The notes: generated by a model not told the origin, from the sequence alone. A stretch of DNA of 39,787 bases from Melioribacteraceae bacterium (GCA_021739765.1 JAIPBD010000030.1:1-39787); one strand, 5' to 3'; counted from the stretch's first letter, positions 1-9,155 are shown. A program made the numbers and translations.

Positions 1-19
1 TGTTGATTAAAGAAATTGT

Positions 20-49
20 TAAAAATAATCGACCTTTTCAAGATCGATT
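20..49 (-). terminator. Probable intrinsic terminator of the 447-aa lipoprotein gene
   Basis: Positions 27-49 form a 10-bp stem (one G-U wobble on the minus-strand transcript) with a 3-nt loop. Read on the minus strand it is followed by ATTTTTAAC. It lies about 125 bp past the stop codon of the minus-strand gene ending at 174, with the 55-97 palindrome in between. The plus-strand side also has a short T run, so it could act in both directions. Confidence 0.5.
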
Positions 50-54
50 TTTGC

Positions 55-97
55 GAAGCTAAGTTGCGTTCCGCTACGCTGCACGCAACTTAGCTTC
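55..97. repeat. Perfect 15-bp inverted repeat (palindromic element)
   Basis: Arms 55-69 and 83-97 are perfectly complementary over 15 bp, with a 13-nt loop. The arm sequence is GAAGCTAAGTTGCGT. A looser outer pair is also visible: TTAAAGAAATTG at 7-18 against its near-complement at about 97-110. No clean T tract follows on either side, so it resembles an extragenic palindrome more than a terminator, although it lies just past the end of the gene at 174. Confidence 0.6.
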
Positions 98-173
98 AAT
101 TTCTTCTTTAACCATTTACACAAATGTTTTTACACTACCCTTAATAATGAATAATGTTTGACTATTAGTCATC

Positions 174-1517
174 TTATGAGGATGTATTTGCCAAGATCAT
201 TATATCAATCACCGCATCAATTTCAGCTGATGAGGCATCAGTCAATTGAGCTTCAACAATGGACTTAATCGAGTTATAAAAAGCCAGATATGCTTCAACT
301 AATACTGAAGTACTTACCGTCGCAGAGACCGTTGATTCCAGATTAGCCTTCACACCGGCACTGCCATTTATTTCAGTTTCTATTGCTGCAATTACTGATG
401 AGTTTGTAGAAAGTGTTACTTTTATCAGTTCAATGAGAGCTACTTGATATGCTTCAAATGCCGCATCAATTTCATTAATAGCAGTTGCCGCATCAATTAA
501 TGCCTTTAATGATGCGTTTGCCGCTAAAACTGTATTTTTCTCATCTTCTGAAGCACCACATTGATCATACTCGTTCACTACTGCATCTTCATCGGATTTT
601 TGCTTTTTCTTCGCAGATTGTCTCCGCAATTCCAACTCAATGTTTGATGAAAATTCCGCTGATGCGTTTGCCAATGCTTCTGTTGATAACGAAAACAATT
701 TGGCAGATTGAGTGGAATTCATACTTTGATCAGTAAATGCCTTAACTTCTGCCTCTTGGTAAGCTTCTATTGCAGTTCTATATTGTGCATTGCTTTCAGC
801 GGCAGCATGTAAGTCGGCATCCAATTTGGCATGCGCTTCTGCTCGTGCCTCCTTTGCTGCTTCATACTCTGCGGAGCTCATATCAAAGTAAGACTCAGAA
901 ACTGCTTCGGCTTCGGCTTTTGCTTCGGCTTCAATTGCTGCAAGAACATTGCTCATTAGTGATGTATTTCCTTTGACGGCAGCAGCTAAATTAGCGTTAA
1001 CATAAAAGCCGATTTGCGCCATTTGAACTAAAGAGGTTTTAGCCTCAGCAACAATCTGGGAATATAGCTCTGCCTCAACAGTAGTTTCGTTACTCATTGG
1101 AGGACAATAAACCGTTGAACCATTCTCAACCTTACCTGATACAACTGCTTTCCAGGTCTGATTCCCCTTTTCAGCAACGACTATAAGGTTGGATTCGGAA
1201 TCTACGTTTGTTTCAATATTAAATTCACCATTGGCATTAGTTGTTACAGATTCATTTGAAACAGTTTCGAATGTTCCATCTGCTTGAACCCTCACAACGG
1301 TTACAGTTGCACCTTCGACACCATTTGTCTTATTGATTTTTGATGCCCCGCTGTGACCGTTACCCCCGGCAACCCGACCCTCAATTTTGGAAGGATTTTC
1401 GGATGTATTATCTTCCGGGCCGGAAGGATTACTATCCTCACTGCAACCAATTGCAATAAGCAATATGGTAAACATTACAAATTTCGTGAGAACTAGTTTT
1501 ATTTTTCTGTGTAACAT
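174..1517 (-). CDS. Predicted lipoprotein with carboxypeptidase-regulatory-like domain and Ala/Glu-rich helical C-terminus
   Basis: The protein has 447 residues. The N-terminus is a lipoprotein signal: basic residues, a hydrophobic segment, then the lipobox IAIGC with Cys25 as the lipidation site, so membrane anchoring is expected. After a Ser/Pro/Asn-rich linker, residues about 44-125 look like a carboxypeptidase-regulatory-like (Ig-like) beta domain, with an EGATVTVV strand and a TTNANGEFNI turn. Residues about 145-447 are rich in Ala and Glu and low in Gly and Pro, so they should be almost wholly alpha-helical, perhaps coiled coil. No catalytic motif is visible. The ATG at 1517 is preceded by AAAGGAAG, a plausible ribosome site. 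The gene stands alone, with a terminator-like hairpin at 20-49. Function is unknown; a surface structural or binding role is a guess. Confidence 0.8.
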   Translation of the reverse strand: MLHRKIKLVLTKFVMFTILLIAIGCSEDSNPSGPEDNTSENPSKIEGRVAGGNGHSGASKINKTNGVEGATVTVVRVQADGTFETVSNESVTTNANGEFNIETNVDSESNLIVVAEKGNQTWKAVVSGKVENGSTVYCPPMSNETTVEAELYSQIVAEAKTSLVQMAQIGFYVNANLAAAVKGNTSLMSNVLAAIEAEAKAEAEAVSESYFDMSSAEYEAAKEARAEAHAKLDADLHAAAESNAQYRTAIEAYQEAEVKAFTDQSMNSTQSAKLFSLSTEALANASAEFSSNIELELRRQSAKKKQKSDEDAVVNEYDQCGASEDEKNTVLAANASLKALIDAATAINEIDAAFEAYQVALIELIKVTLSTNSSVIAAIETEINGSAGVKANLESTVSATVSTSVLVEAYLAFYNSIKSIVEAQLTDASSAEIDAVIDIMILANTSS

Positions 1518-2378
1518 GTCGCTTCCTTTCTTTTGTTTATTAAAGGTAATTAGCTCTTTTTCTTGCGTCCGGTTAAACCTTATCGAAAAAAGGATGGAAT
1601 GTCAATTTTAATCTCGTTTTTCATGATTAAGCACACAATAATTGCCAAAACGCTTCGTTTTAGAACTAATTTTGTGATTTGTTTAACAATGCCGGGGCTG
1701 ATTGTTTATTTGATCAGCTGTGAACCAGGCCTTCGGGAAAGTAGGATTTTGGAGAATTTTCAATCTTTATTGGATAACTAGAAAATCAAAAAAAATTTGA
1801 TGGACTATTTATAGTTCTTTTTATTTTTTATCGTACACAAATCATTCTCAAGTGCAGCCTACAAGCAAGAAAATTCACCAACTAGATTTAAATCCTAGAA
1901 AAAAAACAATAAAGCTCATTTTTTCCCTGCGTTTGTAGGAAAAGCAATCAAGATAGATCAAATGTTTACCTCATCAAAAGAATACTCTACCGGGAGGCAA
2001 GTACCACTCCTTGCCCTTCGACGCGTAAACTCTTTTATTGATAATTAAGATCAAAAACTACTTCAAAAAATGGGGCGGAGAGGGAGAACAGATTTAACTT
2101 ACGAACATAACCTTTTTCTTACTGCTACTATTTTTAACTTTGCTAAAGTATTCATTGATTGAGTCGAGACAGAGTGAGGCTGTGTTCAAATAAAGTGATA
2201 GAATCGATTTGATGTGTGCCGAGTTTATGTGTCAAGGCATCTGGCACTGATCTTAGTTCGAAGGCCTTAACAGCCGGGGGAAACTTATATCTGGATTTTT
2301 GGTCAGTTTTTAGCCGGACAAAAAAACATCCTCAATGGTTTCGTTCATTCATATGTGTTAGTAAATCGTTCCTGTCTG
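1518..2378. other. Gene-poor intergenic stretch
   Basis: No convincing gene is visible. Short open frames (for example 1563-1781) have no ribosome site, no recognisable domain and an unlikely composition. The segment at about 2165-2300 has a different base texture and could be the remnant of something once longer, but nothing can be identified. The promoter of the lipoprotein gene ending at 174 must lie at the left end. Confidence 0.5.
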
Positions 2379-2588
2379 GTTGTGAAGCATTCCTATGCGG
2401 TCATGTATCATTCCTACATAGTTGTGAGCCATTTCTATGCGGTCATATATCATTTCTTTATGGTTGTGAGCCATTTCTATGAGGTCATATATCATTTCTG
2501 CATGGTTGTGAGCCATTTTTATGCGGTCATATATCATTTCTACATGGTTGTGAGCCATTTCTGTGCGGTCATATATCATTTCTGCGAA
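2379..2588. repeat. Tandem repeat, five copies of 42 bp made of two related 21-bp halves
   Basis: Five consecutive 42-bp units fill 2379-2588, and copies 2-5 differ at only a few positions each. Each unit splits into two related 21-bp halves, GTTGTGAGCCATTT... and GTCATATATCATTT..., so the basic period is 21 bp. Because 21 is a multiple of three and the unit contains few stops, long frames stay open on both strands. The minus-strand reading gives alternating heptapeptides such as IYDRIEM and AHNHKEM. No frame has a credible start with a ribosome site or any non-repeat coding sequence, so coding status is undecided. Confidence 0.85.
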
Positions 2589-2924
2589 GTCTGCGTTCCT
2601 ATCCGGTATTTATATCATTCCTAAAGTTTTCCTTACCGCCGTAAACAAAATAATTTTCCTTATCAGAACCGAATACCTAACCGCAAAGGATACAGAGTTT
2701 CAAAAGAGCTTAAGCAAATCAATGTAACAGCGACCTTCACGAAACTCGTTTTAGAAATCCAGGTTGCGGAAATAATTGATAGACGACAATGTTTTTGAAT
2801 TAGTTTTATTCTGTGTTTATGGTTTGATTTAATATTGAGGTGGTTGTGTCACGGTTATTGTTTCTAATTAGCGATTATGACTCGCGAAGCATCGGGACAA
2901 GTTGTGACAGCCTTGGAATTTTTT
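2589..2924. other. Intergenic stretch, nothing identified
   Basis: This is AT-rich sequence between the tandem repeat and the stop codon of the minus-strand gene ending at 2925. No gene, RNA or strong terminator was seen. Confidence 0.5.
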
Positions 2925-4022
2925 TCATTCGAACCTCCTAATTAAAATTAAATACCCGTTGTTTTCTCTCCTGCCACCATATGCGGCTATATGCGCATCT
3001 GAGGAGATTCCGCCGGGTACGTGGTGATTATAGGCATCTCTGAGGATTTCGGTAAAGTTATTCCCGTTATAATGCCCCAAATAGAATTCGTCGTCAATGT
3101 GAGTCCCCCCAAAATAAATGTCATTTGCGTTTTTGTCGCTCATAACATTTATAGCTATTCCGTATTCTCCGGTATAAATTTGAGAAAGAGAACCGGAATT
3201 AATGTCCAGTTGCCAAATCCCGTTTCCGGCAAGCCAAATTTTATTCATAACCGGGTTAGAGATCTGTTGCCAATGAACGTTTATTCTATCGGTATACAAA
3301 TCGGTGTAAAGAGTGTCGATTTTGTTCTGTAGAAATTCTAGGATAATGACGTTGGACGAAAATAAATTATGAGCTATGGCAAAAAGTCTGTCGTTAAAGC
3401 CACTGCAAATATCCTTGAATACCCAGCTTGTGTCATAATCTATTTTACTCCATTCACTGCCGTTGAAGTGAACTATTGTTCCCCAAGGACCGACTCCCCA
3501 AATATTATCCGCTCCAGAACCCCAGAGTTTTTGCACGGATTGTCCTTGGGAAAATCCCAGATGTCCTAGATTATACTCAGTAAATTCACCACTTTTGTAT
3601 CTAATGACAGCACCTGCAGCAAAGAAAATGTCAGATGTATCCTCTGCCCAGATGCCATACAATCCACTGGAAGTGAATTGTCCACCGAGACCGGACCACT
3701 CATTCCCATCCCAGCGCACAATATTATGAATGCCTCCGGTTTTTGGAGCCGGACGAACCCATCCCACAGCCCAGATATTGTTTTCATCAAAAACCCAGAC
3801 ATCATTAAAGTAGCTGGAGGAGTAGCCGTCGCCGAACTCGAAAGACTCAAAGGTAAAGTTTTGGGAAGTTGTATCCGGTTCGTTGTTTCCGTTATCTCCG
3901 TTTGGTTCGGTAGTATCACAAGAAACAAGTAAAAAGATAAAAGATAAAAGGAAAAAGGAAGAGAGGATAAATGTGAAGGGAAACCGGAGATCGAGTATTT
4001 TGGAAATGTTATTGTTAGTCAT
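2925..4022 (-). CDS. Predicted lipoprotein with beta-propeller-like repeats
   Basis: The protein has 365 residues. It begins with a long hydrophobic signal ending in the lipobox LLVSC, with Cys35 as the lipidation site, followed by a flexible Asn/Gly/Thr-rich linker. The rest consists of weak repeats of a strand-turn unit with the flavour of DENNIWAVG, SDIFFAAGAV, ADNIWGVGPWG, NKIWLAGNGIWQL and ANDIYFGG. This is typical of a six- or seven-bladed propeller such as those often labelled YCF48-like or glucosyltransferase-like in related bacteria. No enzyme active site is apparent. The ATG is at 4022; no strong Shine-Dalgarno sequence was seen. A surface-anchored binding role is likely, and the ligand is unknown. 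Confidence 0.8.
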   Translation of the reverse strand: MTNNNISKILDLRFPFTFILSSFFLLSFIFLLVSCDTTEPNGDNGNNEPDTTSQNFTFESFEFGDGYSSSYFNDVWVFDENNIWAVGWVRPAPKTGGIHNIVRWDGNEWSGLGGQFTSSGLYGIWAEDTSDIFFAAGAVIRYKSGEFTEYNLGHLGFSQGQSVQKLWGSGADNIWGVGPWGTIVHFNGSEWSKIDYDTSWVFKDICSGFNDRLFAIAHNLFSSNVIILEFLQNKIDTLYTDLYTDRINVHWQQISNPVMNKIWLAGNGIWQLDINSGSLSQIYTGEYGIAINVMSDKNANDIYFGGTHIDDEFYLGHYNGNNFTEILRDAYNHHVPGGISSDAHIAAYGGRRENNGYLILIRRFE

Positions 4023-4551
4023 AATTTTTGATCTGAATTGTAAAACTAATTATATAGTTCAAACTACCAATTCCATTCTTAATGTTCTGTATAATTAACT
4101 TTCTCTAAAAACAAAGAATTCTCCAAATAAATATGACCATTTCTAACCTGGTCAAGCCGGAAGCAAATTATCACAATAATATGATTGAATGAAAAGCATT
4201 CATCCGTTCATATTCATAAAGGTGATAAAAAGTACAACTTTTCCAATCCGGTTCTTAGCCTCGAAAAGTTGAACCTTTTAGCGGACTCAAATATCAATGA
4301 GTGGAGCTGAAAAAATTGGGTGCCGTTCTCTTCTGATTTGCCAACCTAAACTCTGAAGACATTAGAAGTAGTGATAGTTTTGTGATTTTTTGTTTGTTCT
4401 GATTTGACTCATTTTTGTGCTTTAGCCACATTTCGGTGAAAACCATTAAAATGGTTGGTGAAATTTTTGAGTTTGTGATAACTCTCGGCTTAAGTTGTGG
4501 GTTACTGAAATTAATAAATCGAGGAAATGGGAATATTAGAAATTTTAGGAT
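4023..4551. other. Intergenic stretch with two small inverted repeats
   Basis: No gene is seen. Two hairpins are visible. One is an imperfect pair of about 16-nt arms, 4227-4243 against 4263-4280. The other is a perfect AACCAT/ATGGTT pair at 4441-4456. The second lies about 100 bp past the cobO stop on the minus strand and might help end that transcript, but its stem is short and no good T tract follows. Confidence 0.4.
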
Positions 4552-5076
4552 TCAGTTTTCAATTCCGGTACGTGAAAGAACCCCTTTCTGATAATAGTGT
4601 TTGATTTCTTTCATTTCCGTAACGAGATCGGCAGCCTCGATAATTTTATTTGAGGCATATCGCCCGGTCAAAATCAATTCAATATTTTCTGGTTTACTCT
4701 TAATAAATTCTAACACTTCCGATTCTTTCAATAATTCGAAATAGATTGAGACTAAAACTTCATCAAGAATTATCAGATTGTACGCACCGCTAACCATTTT
4801 TAGTCTGGCTGATTCTAATCCTTTTCCGACTTTAGCGACTTCCGCTTTCGAAGGCTTAACTCTTTTATACACAAAATCATCGCCACCGCATTGATCGATC
4901 TCAATCAAATTGTTCAATCTTTGCAAAGAGTTCAGCTCGCTATAAGGAAATTCTTTCATGAATTGAATTATATATGAATTTAGGCCCGCGCCAGCAGCTC
5001 TTAAAGCAAGACCCAATGCTGCGGTAGTTTTACCCTTACCGCCGCCTGTATAAACGTGTGTAAATCCTTTTTCCAT
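4552..5076 (-). CDS. cobO: Cob(I)alamin adenosyltransferase, CobO/BtuR (CobA) type
   Basis: The product transfers the adenosyl group of ATP to cob(I)alamin or cobyrinic acid derivatives, giving adenosylcobalamin; it acts in the cytoplasm. The family hallmark is the inverted-orientation P-loop near the N-terminus, seen here as TGGGKGKTTAALGLALRAAG (residues 10-29). The later LIILDEVLVSIYF and ELILTGRYAS segments are the family's DE strand and LTGR motif. The length of 174 residues is typical. The start at 5076 is fixed by the P-loop position. Only 8 nt separate the ATG from the T tract of the terminator at 5085-5108, so the gene either starts nearly leaderless or depends on read-through. No cobalamin riboswitch fits in the 37-nt gap. 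Confidence 0.93.
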   Translation of the reverse strand: MEKGFTHVYTGGGKGKTTAALGLALRAAGAGLNSYIIQFMKEFPYSELNSLQRLNNLIEIDQCGGDDFVYKRVKPSKAEVAKVGKGLESARLKMVSGAYNLIILDEVLVSIYFELLKESEVLEFIKSKPENIELILTGRYASNKIIEAADLVTEMKEIKHYYQKGVLSRTGIEN

Positions 5077-5084
5077 AATTCAAT

Positions 5085-5108
5085 AAAAAACCCCCGAACA
5101 ACGGGGGT
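5085..5108 (-). terminator. Strong intrinsic terminator after the DUF1289 gene
   Basis: On the minus strand, CCCCCG-TTGTT-CGGGGG is followed at once by TTTTTT. The stem is perfect and GC-only, with a 5-nt loop. It sits 6 nt past the DUF1289 stop codon and only 8 nt before the cobO start. Confidence 0.85.
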
Positions 5109-5113
5109 AATTT

Positions 5114-5365
5114 TCAACTTAAATTTGATAAGTCCGGTTTTTCACCATCTTTGATGAATTCTAGAAATGTTTTACGTTTTTCGATCACTTTATAAACAAA
5201 AAGTTTATCGGTATTTGAAAAATGGGGCCAAGCTTCAATTTCATCCACTGTTCTTAAACAGCCTACACAAACATTTAGATCATCGTCTATTTCACAAATA
5301 CTTTCACATGGGGAAAGCACATCTAAATCAACCAAATCATTTATTCCGTTTTTTAAAAAATTCAT
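5114..5365 (-). CDS. DUF1289 family protein, small four-Cys protein
   Basis: The protein has 83 residues. The family signature is seen in order: SPCESICEID (Cys20, Cys24), then CVGCLRTVDEIEAWPHFS (Cys33, Cys36). Four cysteines in this arrangement suggest a bound iron-sulfur cluster or zinc; the family's biochemical role is not established. The ATG at 5365 follows the S9 peptidase stop by 10 nt, so the two are probably one transcript that ends at the adjoining terminator. Confidence 0.85.
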   Translation of the reverse strand: MNFLKNGINDLVDLDVLSPCESICEIDDDLNVCVGCLRTVDEIEAWPHFSNTDKLFVYKVIEKRKTFLEFIKDGEKPDLSNLS

Positions 5366-5375
5366 AAACGCAGAA

Positions 5376-7412
5376 TCAATGATCGTAAATGTTCAGGTTG
5401 TAATCAATTTCAATATTCGGTTTTTGATCTGGATCACCTTCACCTTTGAGATAATAATTAAACCATTGCATTGTTCTTAGGCTGTAATCAAGGCGCGCCG
5501 GGTTTTTTCGGTTCCCGTGTCCTTCTCCCGGATACCAAACCAAACGAACCGGAGCTTTTCCGTGCATTTTTAAACTTCTGTAAAGTTCAAGACTTTGAGA
5601 TGGATGAACCCTTGGATCGGCTGTTCCATGCAAAATCAAAGTAGGAGTTTTCGCATCCTTCGTATATTTAACGGGGCTGCGGTCGTAAACCTTTTCAAAA
5701 TCTTCATAGTTCCAAATTCCCCAATGAACATAATAATCCTCGTATGGAATATCGGTGGTATTCCGCTTGGAAATCTGGTTCGAAATACCCACAAATACAA
5801 CGGCGGCGGCAAATCTTTCTGAATGCTTAGTGGCAGACCAAGCCGAGAAATAGCCGCCATACGAACCTCCGCCCACTCCGACTTTATTTTTATTCACTAA
5901 ACCTTTATTGATTAAAAAATCGATTCCATCTAAAACATCGGTGTATTCTTTTCCCGCCAGATCGCCTAATCCTTCAAGTGTAAAATCGACACCATAGCCT
6001 GAGCCCGATCTGTAATTCGGCATAAATACAAAAAACCCCTGAGCGGCTGCCACTTGACCCCATCTGTTGTAAGCTGTTTGCCAACCATTGGAATTAACTG
6101 CTTCCGGTCCGCCGTGAATGTAGGTGATAAGCGGATATTTTTTCCCATTTTCATAATTTAATGGATAGAACAAAATTCCTTCAAGGTCCAAACCATCTTT
6201 TGCTTTGTAACTAATAATTTCTTGTTTTGCAAATTTGTAATTAGAAATCCAGTCATTATGTTTTGTCAACCGCATCAATTTTTGACCGTCGAATCCAAAT
6301 AATTCGTTCGGATGTTTTGGTGTATTCCCGCTGAACGCAAACATTCCATCGTGGAAATCAAATGCTGAGAAAACTACTTTGCCCGGCTCAAGTATGATTT
6401 TTCGATTATCAGAATTAATTGATTGCTCACTAAGCGTAACATTGACTCCTTCGTTAGCGGCAAAAAGGACTGTTTGATTATCCTTCCAATCAACCTCAAA
6501 AACTGATCCTTTAAATCCCTTCGAGTATTTCTTTAGTTTCGCGAATTCACTTTTTTTATTAGTTGGAATAACAAAATAACTGCTGATAACCGCATCATTT
6601 CTAGCTGATGCAGAGGCAAACGCAAGTTTGGAACCGTCCGGACTGAAAGCTAAATTGCCCAATTTCCCGGGATTTTCAACAAGCTTCATTGATTCTTTAG
6701 TACTTGCATCGATTATAAAAATTCGTTTAAACATGTATGAATGATCGACTAAATTTTCAGGAGCAATCGCGGCCGCTATTTTAGTTCCTTGATCATTCCA
6801 AATAAAATCAAAAACCGATCTGTCACTTGTAATTTTCTCAACATTTCCGGTCTCAATGTTTTGAATATATAGATTCCGATGAGGAATTTTTTCCTCGAAG
6901 ACTTCCTGGGCAAATCCGAGTTCGGCATAATCGGAAGGAGGCGAAAATTCTGTAGCCGTGTACCCAATTGAACCACCGTTCGGATTAATTTCATATTCAA
7001 GAATCGAAGTTGAGGATTTAGTTATTACTTCGGTATGATCTCCCTCTAAATTACTTTTATAAACCTGTGTAACTTTATCATCGTTAAGTTTCGCAAGGAA
7101 TAAAATATTCTCCGAATCGGGTGACCATCTTAAAGATGAAACAAAAACATCGCCGGTAAGAATTTCCGTAATTCGTCCTGTGTTTAGACCATAAACGTAA
7201 AGTTCCCGATAATCATTTCCTTGTGATTCCCTAAAAGGTCGAGGCACGGAGAGTGTAAAAGCGATATGTTCACCATCGGGTGATATTTTCGCTTCTACAG
7301 TACTTCTGATTTTAAATAAATCGTAAGAGTTCCAAGTTTTGTTCTGTGCTTGAACAGAAGAAACAATTGTAACAAAAAGGATTAGTTGCAATGCATATTT
7401 TATAAATCTCAT
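5376..7412 (-). CDS. Secreted S9 family peptidase (prolyl oligopeptidase / acylaminoacyl-peptidase type)
   Basis: The protein has 678 residues. The N-terminus is a Sec signal peptide ending near VQAQ (about residue 23). Residues about 30-400 form a beta-propeller with TolB-like repeats such as ISPDGEHIAF, WSPDSENILF and FSPDGSKLAF. The C-terminal alpha/beta-hydrolase domain has the nucleophile in GGGSYGGYF (Ser517), the acid in GTADPRVHP (Asp599) and the base in GEGHGNR (His632), so the triad is complete. S9 enzymes of this type cleave short peptides or acylated N-termini in the periplasm or outside. It leads a likely two-gene unit with DUF1289, and neighbouring S46 genes point to a peptide-degrading role. 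Exact specificity cannot be read from sequence. Confidence 0.93.
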   Translation of the reverse strand: MRFIKYALQLILFVTIVSSVQAQNKTWNSYDLFKIRSTVEAKISPDGEHIAFTLSVPRPFRESQGNDYRELYVYGLNTGRITEILTGDVFVSSLRWSPDSENILFLAKLNDDKVTQVYKSNLEGDHTEVITKSSTSILEYEINPNGGSIGYTATEFSPPSDYAELGFAQEVFEEKIPHRNLYIQNIETGNVEKITSDRSVFDFIWNDQGTKIAAAIAPENLVDHSYMFKRIFIIDASTKESMKLVENPGKLGNLAFSPDGSKLAFASASARNDAVISSYFVIPTNKKSEFAKLKKYSKGFKGSVFEVDWKDNQTVLFAANEGVNVTLSEQSINSDNRKIILEPGKVVFSAFDFHDGMFAFSGNTPKHPNELFGFDGQKLMRLTKHNDWISNYKFAKQEIISYKAKDGLDLEGILFYPLNYENGKKYPLITYIHGGPEAVNSNGWQTAYNRWGQVAAAQGFFVFMPNYRSGSGYGVDFTLEGLGDLAGKEYTDVLDGIDFLINKGLVNKNKVGVGGGSYGGYFSAWSATKHSERFAAAVVFVGISNQISKRNTTDIPYEDYYVHWGIWNYEDFEKVYDRSPVKYTKDAKTPTLILHGTADPRVHPSQSLELYRSLKMHGKAPVRLVWYPGEGHGNRKNPARLDYSLRTMQWFNYYLKGEGDPDQKPNIEIDYNLNIYDH

Positions 7413-7473
7413 GTATACTCCATTAGTAAAAATTCAATATCCAAAATACAAAACACGTGCCTTAAAATAAAAA

Positions 7474-7512
7474 AGACCGCATAAAATACTATTTTTAGTA
7501 TATATGCGGTCT
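7474..7512 (-). terminator. Intrinsic terminator after the S46 gene pair
   Basis: The arms AGACCGCAT (7474-7482) and ATGCGGTCT (7504-7512) are perfectly complementary, with an inner TACTA/TAGTA hairpin nested in the loop. Read on the minus strand the stem is followed by a long T-rich tail (TTTTTTATTTT type). It lies 20 nt past the stop codon of the S46 gene, so it ends the S46 transcript before the S9 gene. Confidence 0.85.
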
Positions 7513-7532
7513 CAATTTCGTCAGGTGAAAAA

Positions 7533-9113
7533 TTATTCTATTTTGCCTGACTTAAGCTCCTGAACAAGTCTTTCAGTTTTAAATACATAGATCAACGATT
7601 CCATTAATCCCCAAGAATCCGTTGCGACTGATCTGTTATTTACCGGAAGATAGATAAAATGGCCGGGTAAACTTTCCATGTTTCCATCGTGAACCAATCC
7701 AACAACTTCTCGATTTATATTGATGACCGAACTACCTGAGTTTCCTCCAACAATATCGTTGGTTGACGCAAAACAGATCGGGACGGTAAGGTCCAAATCG
7801 GCCGGAGGAGTTTTCCAACGTTCGTGTAAACCCCAAGGATAAGTTTCTTTACTAAATGAATTGAAACGATCCCACAAGCCATAATATGTCGTTTTACCGG
7901 GAGCCAAAGTGCCGTTATATTCATACCCTTTTATTGTACCGTCGGCAAGTCTGAGCGTTGATGTTGCATCCGGAGAAATTTTTGTTCCGTAAACTTCAAA
8001 AACAATTTCACCAAGTAGAGGATTTAAAACCTCAAGCGTATTGTTTAATTCTCGCATTCTGTTATTTAAAGCGGGTAACTTGTCTGCGGCATGCAAAACA
8101 AATTTGATAAAAGGATCGTCGCCCGCCAAAATTTCGTCGGGATTTTTTTCGATTAACGTTAAAATCGATTCGTCATTTGTCAAAACCGATTTATCCAAAA
8201 TATATCTTACGGCATCATCAGCTTTATTCCCACCGTATAATTCCTGAACAAATGCATGGTTTTCGCCGAGCACATCAATCACATATTGAATCTGAGCTTT
8301 TAGCAACAAATTATCCAGTTCAACATCCGGATCAGCAACCAGGATCGCTTCTTTTGTTGCTTCTAAGTTTTCGCCGACATATTCCTCAAGTCGGGAGCTT
8401 TCCGGTAATTTCATTTGTTCGGCATATTTCACAATGTTTTCGGCAACGGTGAAGTAGTATGGTTTTGCCCAAGAAAATGTTCTCAAAGCCATCGATTCAT
8501 TGGAATAAGTGCGCATCTCAGAAATAACTTCGCCAATAGATTTCCAAACATGTCCGTATTTTTCTTTTAATTCAGGATCTGATTCTACCGCGTCTTTTAA
8601 TTTTTGCTCGAAATCCATTTTTTTCGCCATAATGAATTTATCACGAAGACCGGAAAGTTGTCCGGCAAAAGATTTACGAGAATTTCCCCAACCCATTACC
8701 GAGTTGAGTAGAACAGATTGTCGATCTGTGTTTTTATATTTTTCATAAAGTACGGTATAGGCATCATAAACACCGTTGAAAATTGTGAGCAACTGCGGAT
8801 ATCTAAAATCCCTCAAATACTCGAGCTCCGCAACGGAGATCAAGCGTTGAGTACTTCCGGGTCTTCCGACAACAAATACCGGTTCGCCCTCTTCAGCACC
8901 TTTTTTACTCCACTTAAAATAATGATCTGTTTTTATAGGATTACCATCCTCATCGTATGCGCGGTAAAACATAAAATCGAGTTCATATCTGGGATATGTA
9001 AAGTTGTCCCAATCCCAACCGGTAGCCGCAATTTGGAAGTCAGGCGCCATTACCAAACGAATATCGGTATACCTTCTATAGCCATAAAGTGAATATTTCC
9101 CGCCATTATACAA
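7533..9113 (-). CDS. C-terminal fragment of the interrupted S46 peptidase
   Basis: The frame of 526 codons has only a TTG as its nominal start, with no ribosome site and no signal peptide. It holds Asp223 and Ser646 (read-through numbering) but not the catalytic His. An independent product would be cytoplasmic and inactive. It is listed because gene callers will report it; it is best treated as part of the gene spanning 7533-9674. Confidence 0.4.
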   Translation of the reverse strand: MYNGGKYSLYGYRRYTDIRLVMAPDFQIAATGWDWDNFTYPRYELDFMFYRAYDEDGNPIKTDHYFKWSKKGAEEGEPVFVVGRPGSTQRLISVAELEYLRDFRYPQLLTIFNGVYDAYTVLYEKYKNTDRQSVLLNSVMGWGNSRKSFAGQLSGLRDKFIMAKKMDFEQKLKDAVESDPELKEKYGHVWKSIGEVISEMRTYSNESMALRTFSWAKPYYFTVAENIVKYAEQMKLPESSRLEEYVGENLEATKEAILVADPDVELDNLLLKAQIQYVIDVLGENHAFVQELYGGNKADDAVRYILDKSVLTNDESILTLIEKNPDEILAGDDPFIKFVLHAADKLPALNNRMRELNNTLEVLNPLLGEIVFEVYGTKISPDATSTLRLADGTIKGYEYNGTLAPGKTTYYGLWDRFNSFSKETYPWGLHERWKTPPADLDLTVPICFASTNDIVGGNSGSSVININREVVGLVHDGNMESLPGHFIYLPVNNRSVATDSWGLMESLIYVFKTERLVQELKSGKIE

Positions 9114-9155
9114 GGTAACAACCCGGCAAGTTAATCCGGTTTCTTCATTAAATCT

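Noticed and set aside
1563-1781. Short plus-strand open frame of 72 codons
   Set aside because: It has no ribosome site and no recognisable domain, and overlaps the likely promoter region of the divergent lipoprotein gene.
2216-2624. Plus-strand repeat proteins across the 42-bp array
   Set aside because: All frames stay open because the period is 21 bp. The His/Tyr/Phe-rich readings have no ribosome site or flanking coding sequence.
5077-5113. Cobalamin riboswitch upstream of cobO
   Set aside because: The gap to the preceding gene is 37 nt and is filled by a terminator. A cobalamin riboswitch needs far more sequence.
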